64,000 nucleotides of DNA from UBA5158 sp040389045 (GTDB taxonomy: Bacteria > Pseudomonadota > Gammaproteobacteria > DSM-16500). Every line of letters starts with the position of its first letter. Within the stretch, counting starts at the first letter, position 1. Location of the stretch: assembly GCA_040389045.1 (NCBI GenBank), contig JAZKAT010000007.1:92050-156049 (forward strand). The letters are read 5' to 3'. The notes beneath the pieces are model-generated. The model did not search any database, was not told the DNA's origin, and was given only the letters and a program-made list of their open reading frames with translations. Shown in pieces: positions 20,029 to 28,352 of this stretch. The position numbers were made by a program, and so were the translations under genes.

Positions 20029-20985
20029 AAATGTCTGCAACACACCATCACTAGCCTGCAGAATTAAATTCCCCAGCGTATCAATGCCCTTGGCTTTGCC
20101 ATAGATTTTTTTGCTAGCGTTTTTCAAAGAAATTTCTTTATTCATCAAACAATCCGCATCATTCCACTCATCAACAAAAGCAGTTAGGCCATGTTTTTCA
20201 AAACGCGCAAGATAAGTTAACAAGTTATCAATCAATAAAACACAAACTTCATTTCTATCAATATAGGTGGCGGTTATTTTTCTTAATGAAGTCCAATCCT
20301 GCAAAATAAAACTCTCTTCATCATGCATCATATTAACGTTAAGCCCCACACCAATAATAGCGTGGCAAACCCCATGTGATTCAGCCTGTATTTCAATCAG
20401 CGTCCCTGACAATTTTTTGTTGTCATACATAATATCATTTGGCCATTTGACTGCGAGTGACTTAGGTAAACCATAAGTTGCCAGAGTTTTGGCAATGGCA
20501 AGACTGACTACCAAACTTAAGCCCGCAAGTTGACTGACATCTCGTTGAAAACTGTACTGACAAGACAAATAAATATTTTGCCCAAAAGGGGAATGCCACT
20601 GCCGGTGCAGCCGCCCTTTACCTCGGGTTTGTTGCTCCGCCAGACAAATTTTTATATTGTGACCGTTGAGCGTAGTGCGTAGATAATCGTTAGTTGAATC
20701 TATCGTTTCAAATACTTCAATATTAATTTTTTTAGCAGCGACACCTTGCTTAATTATTTTTGGGTCCAGCAAAATCAACGGTTCTAATAAAGCATAGCCT
20801 TTACCTTTAATGGAATCGACTTTTATCTCATAAGCCTGAAGTTTTTTAATGGTTTTCCAAACCGCGCTGCGCGTAATTTTTAATTTATCTCCGATAGTCG
20901 TACCATCGTGATAATGACCATCATTTAAGATAGCGACAAGATTGGTAAATCCGGCGGTTAATTTTTTCATGAAGGGTTCACACAC
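19999..20985 (-). CDS. birA: Bifunctional biotin-protein ligase / biotin operon repressor
   Basis: Attaches biotin to carboxylase subunits via biotinyl-AMP and, when loaded, represses the bio genes. The 328-residue class II form has an N-terminal winged helix (about residues 10-65, with TTIGDKLKITRSAVWKTIKKL) that would bind the operator at 15749-15780. The ligase domain has the biotinyl-AMP loop TRGKGRLHRQW and the VKWPNDI segment with KKLSGTL. The start is either GTG 20985 or ATG 20970 (MKKLTAGF); neither has a strong ribosome site. The last 30 bp overlap the end of bioD on the other strand. Confidence 0.96.
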   Translation of the reverse strand: MCEPFMKKLTAGFTNLVAILNDGHYHDGTTIGDKLKITRSAVWKTIKKLQAYEIKVDSIKGKGYALLEPLILLDPKIIKQGVAAKKINIEVFETIDSTNDYLRTTLNGHNIKICLAEQQTRGKGRLHRQWHSPFGQNIYLSCQYSFQRDVSQLAGLSLVVSLAIAKTLATYGLPKSLAVKWPNDIMYDNKKLSGTLIEIQAESHGVCHAIIGVGLNVNMMHDEESFILQDWTSLRKITATYIDRNEVCVLLIDNLLTYLARFEKHGLTAFVDEWNDADCLMNKEISLKNASKKIYGKAKGIDTLGNLILQASDGVLQTFSSGDTTLMK

Positions 20986-21130
20986 ATTATTGTTGCGCTA
21001 GACTAACATTTACTTAAACAATAATTCAATATAAGCTTCCAAATTAAATAGGATTTATCCACAATACGTCCTCAATCTATAAAGAAATATGCATATTTTA
21101 AAAAAACTACCAATATCAAAGACTTAAACC

Positions 21131-21889
21131 ATGCTATCAGCCGACCTAAGAAAATTACCCATCACACCCGCCGAAACTTTACAAAGTAGACGCACCCGTA
21201 TGTATGGTGATGTAATACTTTTTCCACTGGAAGAAAACACTAGCAGCTCAACTGCCGTTTCCACCATAAAACAAGCCCAGCAAGTTATTTATCAATTAAT
21301 AGAAAACGATCTTAATATAGTCGGCAAAACCTGGGACAGTGCAACATCGCGTCATCAACAAAAATTTTTTAAGCGCCATAAAAAACTTCACCTCTCTTTT
21401 TTAAGCACTATTCCACCTTCCACGTTAGCCGATTTTGCCGAACAAAAAGCTTCTCATACCAACGAGCAAATCCAGCAAACCAACGAAGAATTAACTAATT
21501 TAATAAACCAGCCTGACGAAATGCGCGGCATAGTCAAGGAATGCAAACTGAACCCTGACGGTCACATTGTAGTACGCGTTGAAATACTAACTGCTAACGG
21601 AATGCTAAGTTGCAAAGAAAAAATATCAAAAATTTTTGGTGCCACTTATAACCGCTACCATGACCCAGAAAAACAAAAAACCCTGGCCACCGTCATCGCC
21701 GTAGTCGACCATGAAAAACTTTCTAACTACGCAAAAGAACACTTAACAACTATTCTCAACCAATTAACTACCGCTTTAAAAGAAATAGGGCCAATACCAT
21801 TACAAGCTATCGAATGGATAGAATATAACAAACGCACCATTTCCCCCCACAGCCACCTCGCCGAACCGCGCAAATTCATTAGAGTTTAG
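21131..21889 (+). CDS. Hypothetical protein of 252 residues
   Basis: No family recognised. It is a soluble, Lys/Gln/Thr-rich protein without signal peptide or membrane segment. The first half is predicted helical. The second half has alternating strands (HIVVRVEILTANG, LATVIAVVDHEKL) and ends with a basic segment, PRKFIRV. The gene starts the accessory region and precedes the PPxY/PSAP protein by 86 bp on the same strand. The upstream 145 bp are AT-rich with no clear promoter and there is no strong ribosome site. Confidence 0.6.
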   Translation: MLSADLRKLPITPAETLQSRRTRMYGDVILFPLEENTSSSTAVSTIKQAQQVIYQLIENDLNIVGKTWDSATSRHQQKFFKRHKKLHLSFLSTIPPSTLADFAEQKASHTNEQIQQTNEELTNLINQPDEMRGIVKECKLNPDGHIVVRVEILTANGMLSCKEKISKIFGATYNRYHDPEKQKTLATVIAVVDHEKLSNYAKEHLTTILNQLTTALKEIGPIPLQAIEWIEYNKRTISPHSHLAEPRKFIRV

Positions 21890-21975
21890 CCTGTCTTAAT
21901 ACTCCCTTAATCTAAATTAATATTTTCTTAAGTTAGGGCAGTTACAATAAACCAACTTTAAAGGGGAAATATTTT

Positions 21976-23319
21976 ATGTTTTCAGACCGGCCACCCACAT
22001 ACTCAGAAAGCGAGTTACAAGCCAGAGCAGAAGCGGCTGAAGCGATGCGTGCCACCTATAAAATAGAACCCTCTGCTCCTCCACAAGAAGTTGAAGCAGG
22101 CAATGATGCACCACCGCCTTATGATCAAGTTTATGTAGAACAACATCAGCTATTTTCCCAGTATCTAAATGCACCTAGCGCCCCACCACCATCACCTGAA
22201 GTCTTACAAGGCTGGTATGAGAGTGATTTAGAAACATCAGAACGCATAACCTTACAAACGCAATATCAGAATATTTTACTGGATGAACATAAATACAATG
22301 AAATTTACCACCGTATGCGCAGTGAAGAATTGAAAAAACGTTTCGCTACCCAACGTCAATTTTGCTTGGACCATCCTCTCTATCCTATGACCACCCTGGA
22401 TGATTTTTTATTAATGCAATACATGGTCCGTGATTTAGATGTATTAATCCGATTACAGTGGCGTTTAAATTTATATATCCTGGAAACTGTGGTTCGCACT
22501 GCAAGTTACGTATTGCCAGGCCTGATGAACATCGCCAGCTCCAGTCTACAAGCAGGCAGTGCGATAGGACAAAGTCTTAACCACGGCGCAAGCCATGGCA
22601 GCGGCGGTAATGGCCATAAAGCCCTATTAGCCATCGCTGCAATTGCCATCCTATTCTCCGCGGCCGCAGCCGCTGTTGCCAGCACCTATTACGCTGTTAC
22701 CAAAACCGCATCTTCATTAAATAGCATCAGTAAAGGTGAAAAACTCGTAGCAAGCTTTCTCCGTATAACTGCTATGGTTAGCAGCGCGGTTGCCGGTACT
22801 TTTGGCGGCATTATGGCAGGCGCGGCTTTAGGTTCTCTGATTCCTGGTTTTGGCACACTGGCTGGCGCAATTGTTGGTGGCATTATCGGTGCCACCCTAT
22901 TGAGTGGTGTGGGCGTATTCATTACCAAACACGCGCTACGATTGACATCCTGGTTATGGAACCATAATGACAATACCAGCCCGACTAATCCCAACAAATA
23001 CCGTTTGAACAACCAGCAGCAACAGCGCTTTGCAATGCTAGGGCCTGTTGACACACAACGCATTCACTTAATGCTGCATAAAATAAAAATTAATAAACCC
23101 GAAAAACCACTTTTTATCAGCAACCCGGCTAACCAGGAATTAAATTGCGATTACAACGAATTGTTACAAGCGGTTAAAACCCATCGCTTCGTTGCCACAG
23201 AGGGATTTTATTTTGCTAAAAAGAATTTATTTACCTGGAATAATACTTACCGTAACTGGACGGTCCTGCCTTTAGATAACAATAGAGTTCCCCGTCCACC
23301 AGCCTATCAACGCCGCTAA
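21976..23319 (+). CDS. Membrane protein with three PPxY and two PSAP motifs
   Basis: A 447-residue protein of no recognised bacterial family, with AGGGGA as a good ribosome site. The Pro-rich N-terminus (1-75) carries PPTY (6-9), PSAP (32-35), PPPY (46-49, context APPPYDQ) and PSAP (67-70). The extreme C-terminus carries PPAY (441-444) before QRR. PPxY binds WW domains of NEDD4-family ubiquitin ligases and P(S/T)AP binds TSG101, and enveloped viruses use the pair as late domains. Residues about 215-240 form an Ala-rich hydrophobic segment. About 268-312 form a Gly-rich hydrophobic hairpin (GGIMAGAALGS...GGIIGATLLSG) typical of membrane-inserting glycine-zipper regions. With both termini on one side, the motifs could face the host cytosol. 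Function is inferred from motifs only. Confidence 0.75.
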   Translation: MFSDRPPTYSESELQARAEAAEAMRATYKIEPSAPPQEVEAGNDAPPPYDQVYVEQHQLFSQYLNAPSAPPPSPEVLQGWYESDLETSERITLQTQYQNILLDEHKYNEIYHRMRSEELKKRFATQRQFCLDHPLYPMTTLDDFLLMQYMVRDLDVLIRLQWRLNLYILETVVRTASYVLPGLMNIASSSLQAGSAIGQSLNHGASHGSGGNGHKALLAIAAIAILFSAAAAAVASTYYAVTKTASSLNSISKGEKLVASFLRITAMVSSAVAGTFGGIMAGAALGSLIPGFGTLAGAIVGGIIGATLLSGVGVFITKHALRLTSWLWNHNDNTSPTNPNKYRLNNQQQQRFAMLGPVDTQRIHLMLHKIKINKPEKPLFISNPANQELNCDYNELLQAVKTHRFVATEGFYFAKKNLFTWNNTYRNWTVLPLDNNRVPRPPAYQRR

Positions 23320-23427
23320 GTTCTTATGCTATGATAATACTATTGGCTTGCAGCACTTAGTCATTTGATCAAATAAAATAGTTTTTATCTTCTTGAGCAT
23401 TAAAAACCAGCATAGCGGGGGTTGAAA

Positions 23428-24207
23428 ATGTTTAATATCATTATAGCCGCCATTGTCCTTGTGATCTTATTTGTATTACTTTCCCTAAGCGTAGTGGCCG
23501 GCCGGCGTTATGGCAAAGCGCAGCTTGAAAAACATGCCCAAAACCAACTTGAAGTAGTCATCGTGGCGGAAGGCGCCGTCTTCACCCTGCTCGCACTGCT
23601 AGTTGCATTTGCTTTCTCGGGCGCCTATGAGCGCTTCGAAAATCGTAAACTACATATCATAGAAGAAGCGAATGCCATCAGCACCGCTTACCAAAGAATT
23701 GATTTACTCGCGCCCGCAGCCCAACCCGCTTTGCGGGAAAGTTTTCGTCAGTATGTAGATGCGCAATTAGAATTTTATAAAGAGGCGGCGCGCCTTAGAC
23801 TTTATAAAAAAGAATTGGCGGAACACAACAAACTCGAAGATCAAATATGGACACAAACCGTTGCTGCCCTTAAAACGACTAACGACCCCACTGTGACCCA
23901 GGTGTTTCTACCCGTGATAAGCAACATGTTAGATAATGAAAACTCTGGCATAGCACTTACCCGAATTCATCCACCCGGTGCAATATTTATTTTGCTGATC
24001 GGCCTTGCGGTGCTAAGTGGTTTTTTAGCCGGTTACAGTACCGCAGAAAGTAAATCCAAAAATCCCATACATGTAATGTGTTATATAGTGATTACCGTAT
24101 TCACTATATTTATCATTTTAAACTTGGAATTTCCGCGCGCCGGCGTCATTCGAGTCGATGGATTTGATCAAATTCTAGTTAATGTGCGCGATCATATGAC
24201 ACAATGA
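23428..24207 (+). CDS. DUF4239 (bestrophin-like) membrane protein
   Basis: ATG 23428 is preferred to TTG 23422 because GGGGG ends at 23421. The 259-residue protein has an N-terminal membrane segment (about 3-24), a second at about 46-64, a long cytoplasmic-type helical region, and two C-terminal segments (about 187-206 and 216-238). The EGAVFTLLALLVAFAFSGAYERFENRK segment followed by EEANAISTAYQR is characteristic of the DUF4239 family, which resembles bestrophin channels. It is probably an inner-membrane channel-like protein, but transported substrate is unknown. The next gene, the M20 peptidase, follows after 51 bp. Confidence 0.8.
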   Translation: MFNIIIAAIVLVILFVLLSLSVVAGRRYGKAQLEKHAQNQLEVVIVAEGAVFTLLALLVAFAFSGAYERFENRKLHIIEEANAISTAYQRIDLLAPAAQPALRESFRQYVDAQLEFYKEAARLRLYKKELAEHNKLEDQIWTQTVAALKTTNDPTVTQVFLPVISNMLDNENSGIALTRIHPPGAIFILLIGLAVLSGFLAGYSTAESKSKNPIHVMCYIVITVFTIFIILNLEFPRAGVIRVDGFDQILVNVRDHMTQ

Positions 24208-24258
24208 AAAATGAAAGAACAGTTGCAGTGAAACCTGTAACATGCAAAAATCTCTCCC

Positions 24259-25662
24259 ATGAAAAAATACACGTTATTTACCACTTTAATTTCACTATTG
24301 CTTTGGGCTGGGGCGACGCTCGCCCAAACCGAACGTCCGTCGGATGAAAAAGCATTAGCCCGCGATATTTACCAGCAATTTGTTGAAATCCAGTCTGGCT
24401 ATACGACTGGCACCACCACACCGGTAGCGGAAGCTGCGGCCGCGCGCCTTAAAGCTGCAGGCTTTGCCGACTCCGATATTTTTATTGGCGGCGCCAACCC
24501 CAATAAAGCCAACCTCGTCGTACGCTATAAAGGTACTGGCGCGCAAAAACCCATTTTGTTACTGGCCCATATTGACGTAGTCGAAGCCAAACGCAGCGAT
24601 TGGAACAGCGACCCCTTTAAATTTATTGAACATGACGGTTATTTTTATGGTCGCGGTACCAGTGATGATAAAGCGCAAGCCGCGGTGTGGATTGCCAATT
24701 TAATTCAATACAAGCGTGAAGGTTTCAAACCTGACCGCGATATTATTGTAGCGCTCACCGCTGATGAAGAAGGTGGTGGCCCCTACAACGGCGTAGCATG
24801 GCTACTCAAAAATCATCGTAATTTAATCGATGCTGAGTTTGCTCTTAACGAAGGCGCGTGGGGAGAATCCGTCGCCAACAAAAAAATTTCCAATAATGTG
24901 CAAGTCAGCGAAAAATATGTTTTGAATTTTCGTCTCGAAGTACGCAACAAAGGCGGCCATAGTTCGCTGCCCGTTCCCGACAATGCCATTTATCGTTTAG
25001 CCGACGCACTGCAACGTCTTGCTAAATTTAGTTTTCCAATGCAACTCAATGATGTGACTTCGGCTTATTTCGATCAAGTAGCAAAAGTTGATACCAGCCC
25101 CGTTAAAGTTGACCTCGCTAAAATTTCTCAACATTCACAAACCGCTATGCAACATGTAGCAGCAGTGTCTCCATCATGGAACGCCACGCTACGCACCACT
25201 TGCGTGCCTACATTGCTGGAAGGTGGCCATGCCATGAATGCGCTGCCACAACTCGCGGTCGCTACTGTCAATTGCCGCGTGCTACCGGATGAATCGCCAG
25301 AATATGTTTTGAATACATTACGCAAAGTGATTGCCGATGATCAAGTTGCAATTATCCTTTCCGGCAAGTTAGGCAAAGGCCCCGCTTCACCTATGCGCAA
25401 TGATGTATTCAAAGCCGTGACGCAAATTACTGAATCGATTTGGCCCGGTGTCATCACCATACCAACTATGGTAATGGGCGCGACCGATGGACGTTTTCTC
25501 CGCGCCGCTGGCATTCAGACTTATGGCGTCCAGGGCTTTTTCGAGGACCGTGACGATGTACGCTGCCATGGCCGCGACGAGCGTATGGGTGTTCAATCCT
25601 TCTATGAAGGTCAAGCTTTTCTTTATCAATTAGTAAAACAACTCACTTCTGCAACTGCTTAA
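24259..25662 (+). CDS. Secreted M20 family metallopeptidase
   Basis: A 467-residue M20/M28-type zinc exopeptidase with a signal peptide (residues 1-22, cleaved near TLAQ), so it is periplasmic or exported. Metal ligands and catalytic residues are visible: His104 and Asp106 in LLAHIDVVE, Asp136/137 in GRGTSDDKA, the Glu170-Glu171 pair in TADEEGGGP, and His in the terminal VRCHGRDERM. The dimerisation domain is present in the middle (KGGHSSLPVPDNAIY). It is likely a carboxypeptidase or dipeptidase that scavenges peptides. Specificity cannot be read from sequence. Confidence 0.92.
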   Translation: MKKYTLFTTLISLLLWAGATLAQTERPSDEKALARDIYQQFVEIQSGYTTGTTTPVAEAAAARLKAAGFADSDIFIGGANPNKANLVVRYKGTGAQKPILLLAHIDVVEAKRSDWNSDPFKFIEHDGYFYGRGTSDDKAQAAVWIANLIQYKREGFKPDRDIIVALTADEEGGGPYNGVAWLLKNHRNLIDAEFALNEGAWGESVANKKISNNVQVSEKYVLNFRLEVRNKGGHSSLPVPDNAIYRLADALQRLAKFSFPMQLNDVTSAYFDQVAKVDTSPVKVDLAKISQHSQTAMQHVAAVSPSWNATLRTTCVPTLLEGGHAMNALPQLAVATVNCRVLPDESPEYVLNTLRKVIADDQVAIILSGKLGKGPASPMRNDVFKAVTQITESIWPGVITIPTMVMGATDGRFLRAAGIQTYGVQGFFEDRDDVRCHGRDERMGVQSFYEGQAFLYQLVKQLTSATA

Positions 25663-25773
25663 TAATTTAAGGGTTTTGAACAACCATTCTGTCATCGGCT
25701 GCAGGTAGGTTTTATTACCCTGAAAAATGGGTTATGATAAATAATTCCCCCTCACAAAATGGAGTACATCAAA

Positions 25774-26037
25774 ATGCAAAAACTAAAAACACGGAAAACT
25801 AAAAAAACAGAAAATGATTTATATCATGACCTTTTAAACATTAAAAACGCGTTAACCGACACCGCTGATGGTGTGAAAGAACGCGCTGAAACTTTAGTGA
25901 CTGATTTACTTGATGATTTACAAACCAGAGGGACAACTTTACAAGATGAAGTTGAACACTATGTCACGGAAAAACCCCTGCAAACGCTGGGCATTGCGGT
26001 ATTATTCGGCATTTTCATCGGTAAAATCATACTTTAA
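25774..26037 (+). CDS. YqjD/ElaB-like DUF883 membrane-anchored protein
   Basis: An 87-residue protein. ATG 25774 is preferred to ATG 25759 because GGAG then serves as ribosome site. A basic N-terminus is followed by an amphipathic helix (about 15-60) and one C-terminal membrane segment (PLQTLGIAVLFGIFIGKIIL). This is the layout of the YqjD/ElaB/YgaM family, small inner-membrane proteins that bind ribosomes in stationary phase in E. coli. The Arg/Gly-rich pattern near the membrane segment is weaker here. Confidence 0.75.
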   Translation: MQKLKTRKTKKTENDLYHDLLNIKNALTDTADGVKERAETLVTDLLDDLQTRGTTLQDEVEHYVTEKPLQTLGIAVLFGIFIGKIIL

Positions 26038-26080
26038 TATAGGTTGAGAAAAACATTAAAAACTGTTGTTAAAAAAACGT

Positions 26081-26154
26081 GGGCTGAGCGCAGCGAAGCC
26101 CAACAGTTTTTCTGGCCGTATACACAAGCTGTTGGGCTTCGCTGCGCTCAGCCC
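26081..26154. repeat. 26-bp perfect inverted repeat, family B dispersed element
   Basis: Two exact 26-bp arms (26081-26106 and 26129-26154) flank a 22-bp loop. Each arm can also fold on itself (GGGCT...AGCCC). A related single arm occurs at 59530-59561, preceded in both cases by TAGGTTG. It is a REP- or MITE-like intergenic repeat, with no transposase inside. Confidence 0.8.
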
Positions 26155-26278
26155 AACCTACTTCTATGCCCTCCAAGTAATTGATTCCAAACCAATTTCT
26201 GTTCAAATTCTGCTTAATATACTCTTAAGATTATAAAAGTATACTATTTACTAACCCATTTTCTGAAAAATAGCCAAA

Positions 26279-27808
26279 ATGAAAACTAGCGAAGAAAATT
26301 TATTACGTATTGCCAACATAAATCTTATGCTTGAAATACTTTCAGATAATCCAGAAACCGTAAACCTTCACAAGGCTGGCACCCATTGCATTGCGCTGCT
26401 TAACTCAAACAAAAAAATCAATGAAAATACCGAACCATTAATCGTAAATTTTTATTTAGCTACTTACAAATATTATTTAATTTCAGATGAGTTGATTTCC
26501 AACCCGGAACTGCTAAAACTTCTTAACAACGGCCCCGAAGCAGCACTTCTAGAATCTTTTAAATTTGCCCTTGCCAGGCAGTTGGAAATAACAGCAAATA
26601 TTAAAAATAATCTAGACAGAGACCCTGAACAAGACCGCCAACTATGTGATATGTTCATTAATAATTTATGTTTTATTCGCGCTCAAAAAAATAATATAAC
26701 AAATGTTTTCAACCCATTTATCCGTCAAACAATTGCCGAATATTTTTTGTCATATCTTGAATTTTTAAATGATCATGGCTGGACAATCTGCTTTCCTGAA
26801 TATGAATTATCTGAAGAACAAAGAAAGACCCTCAAACAAAATCCGACTTTACTCAAAAGTCACGAACCAGCACTAGCGAGAAATTTCGAAGAATTCAAAC
26901 AATTTTTTCGTGAATACGCTAAAGAATCGGCACAGTTTCACTGGGGAAATAAACAATCACTGGAAAATTTGCTCCTATTTTGCAATAACATCAAACTCAC
27001 CGCAAATGATAAATTTGTCTGCGTAAATGATTGGTTGCGCTTAGTCGATGCCATAAAAACTGAAAGGTTGGTTATAATTGAAGAAATTGTCATTACCGAC
27101 CCAACTATAATAGCCACTTCACATGCCAATAATTTTTGTGACGATGAAAAAAACTTTACGCCGTTAATGATAGCGGCAAAGTATTGCCAAGACGAAGACG
27201 TATTGAAAACACTACTTGCTCCTCAAAAAACCAAAAAAGAAAAAACAAACCATATAACCCTAAGACCAACTGATAGCAGCGAACCCATCAATACTTATAA
27301 TAGTTTAATGATCGCCGCACGGTGGGGAAGTCCTCTGGTATTCGAATATCTATTGTCAATAATATCTAGCCAGATTAAAACTCTGGATAATGTTAAATTG
27401 TTAGTAGAATGCATTTGTTTTAATTATTTGCCAGTTGACCAAACTCTTAGAAATACTGTTTTAACGGGTCTGACCTATGCGATATTGACTGATCAACGCG
27501 ATTGTGCAAAGTGGCTTGGTAAAATGCCACTAAATGCCGCTATTAAAGAAAAAATATACAGTTTTCAGGCTATAAAACTTGAAGCTCTGGCACCACTGCT
27601 TAAAAATGTTAGCAAGGAGATGGCTAAACTTGAAGTTCCTGCTTCACCAGTACGTGCATTCAAAGAAGCAAATCTTGCTGTCATCCCACGTTTAATTCTG
27701 CTGCAGACAAAACGTAAAACGGAAGAAGTCTTAAAACCGGAAGAACCGGCCGCTGATAATGAATCATCCTCCTTCAATTCAACAATCATAAAAAGACTTA
27801 AGCGCTAA
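26279..27808 (+). CDS. Ankyrin-repeat-like protein
   Basis: A 509-residue soluble protein. Residues about 290-400 contain two ankyrin-type helices, FTPLMIAAKYCQDEDVLKTLL and YNSLMIAARWGSPLVFEYLL, each with the (T/S)LMIAA-turn-helix pattern. A weaker third follows (LTYAILTDQRDCAKWL). The N-terminal 280 residues are helical and unrecognised. The tail is Ser-rich and ends in IIKRLKR. Ankyrin proteins are common secreted effectors in Legionellales, where they bind host proteins, and this one sits among other lineage-specific genes. No strong ribosome site precedes the ATG. Repeat number and secretion are uncertain. Confidence 0.72.
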   Translation: MKTSEENLLRIANINLMLEILSDNPETVNLHKAGTHCIALLNSNKKINENTEPLIVNFYLATYKYYLISDELISNPELLKLLNNGPEAALLESFKFALARQLEITANIKNNLDRDPEQDRQLCDMFINNLCFIRAQKNNITNVFNPFIRQTIAEYFLSYLEFLNDHGWTICFPEYELSEEQRKTLKQNPTLLKSHEPALARNFEEFKQFFREYAKESAQFHWGNKQSLENLLLFCNNIKLTANDKFVCVNDWLRLVDAIKTERLVIIEEIVITDPTIIATSHANNFCDDEKNFTPLMIAAKYCQDEDVLKTLLAPQKTKKEKTNHITLRPTDSSEPINTYNSLMIAARWGSPLVFEYLLSIISSQIKTLDNVKLLVECICFNYLPVDQTLRNTVLTGLTYAILTDQRDCAKWLGKMPLNAAIKEKIYSFQAIKLEALAPLLKNVSKEMAKLEVPASPVRAFKEANLAVIPRLILLQTKRKTEEVLKPEEPAADNESSSFNSTIIKRLKR

Positions 27809-27875
27809 ATCCCAGTTGCAACTAACCTTATTGTTCATTTACTATTAGCTTAATAGTAATCAATAGGGGACAAAA

Positions 27876-28352
27876 ATGAAAAAACTGATCTTTGCATGTC
27901 TTATATTACTTTATCCGATGATGATGTATGCCCATCAGCACCTTACCCCTACCACTTTTTCAATGGCTTGTTATATCATTTCACCCGATGATAAATGGAC
28001 TTTTAAGGATTATGGTTTTACCCTGGATTACAAAGACGCGCATGGTAAAAAGCAGAAAATATCGGCCAGCAGTTCCGGCACCAAGAAAAACTGCACGGAT
28101 AAAACCATTTCCGCCTCCGCCAAAATCCCAGCAGGCCCCGTTAAAATACACATCAATGACTTTACCGGCGAATTGGGTTCTACCGTTGAGTGTACCAATA
28201 CCATCAAATATAAATTAACTAAAAAGCAAGTCGGTAAAGCCTGCGAATTTATCGTCAAATCCGCTAAATATGGTTCTTATACCAGTACTGACGAATGCGC
28301 AATTGAAATGACATGTGCTGAGGAACCAGCATTGGGCAAGGAAACGAAGTGA
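27876..28352 (+). CDS. Small secreted protein with six cysteines
   Basis: A 158-residue protein with AGGGGA ahead of the ATG and a signal peptide (1-19, cleaved near MYAHQ). The mature part has six Cys residues, an even number that suggests disulfides in the periplasm or outside, and a strand-rich middle (PVKIHINDF). No family recognised. The stop overlaps the GTG start of the OTU gene by 4 bp, so the two are probably translated from one message. Confidence 0.65.
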   Translation: MKKLIFACLILLYPMMMYAHQHLTPTTFSMACYIISPDDKWTFKDYGFTLDYKDAHGKKQKISASSSGTKKNCTDKTISASAKIPAGPVKIHINDFTGELGSTVECTNTIKYKLTKKQVGKACEFIVKSAKYGSYTSTDECAIEMTCAEEPALGKETK

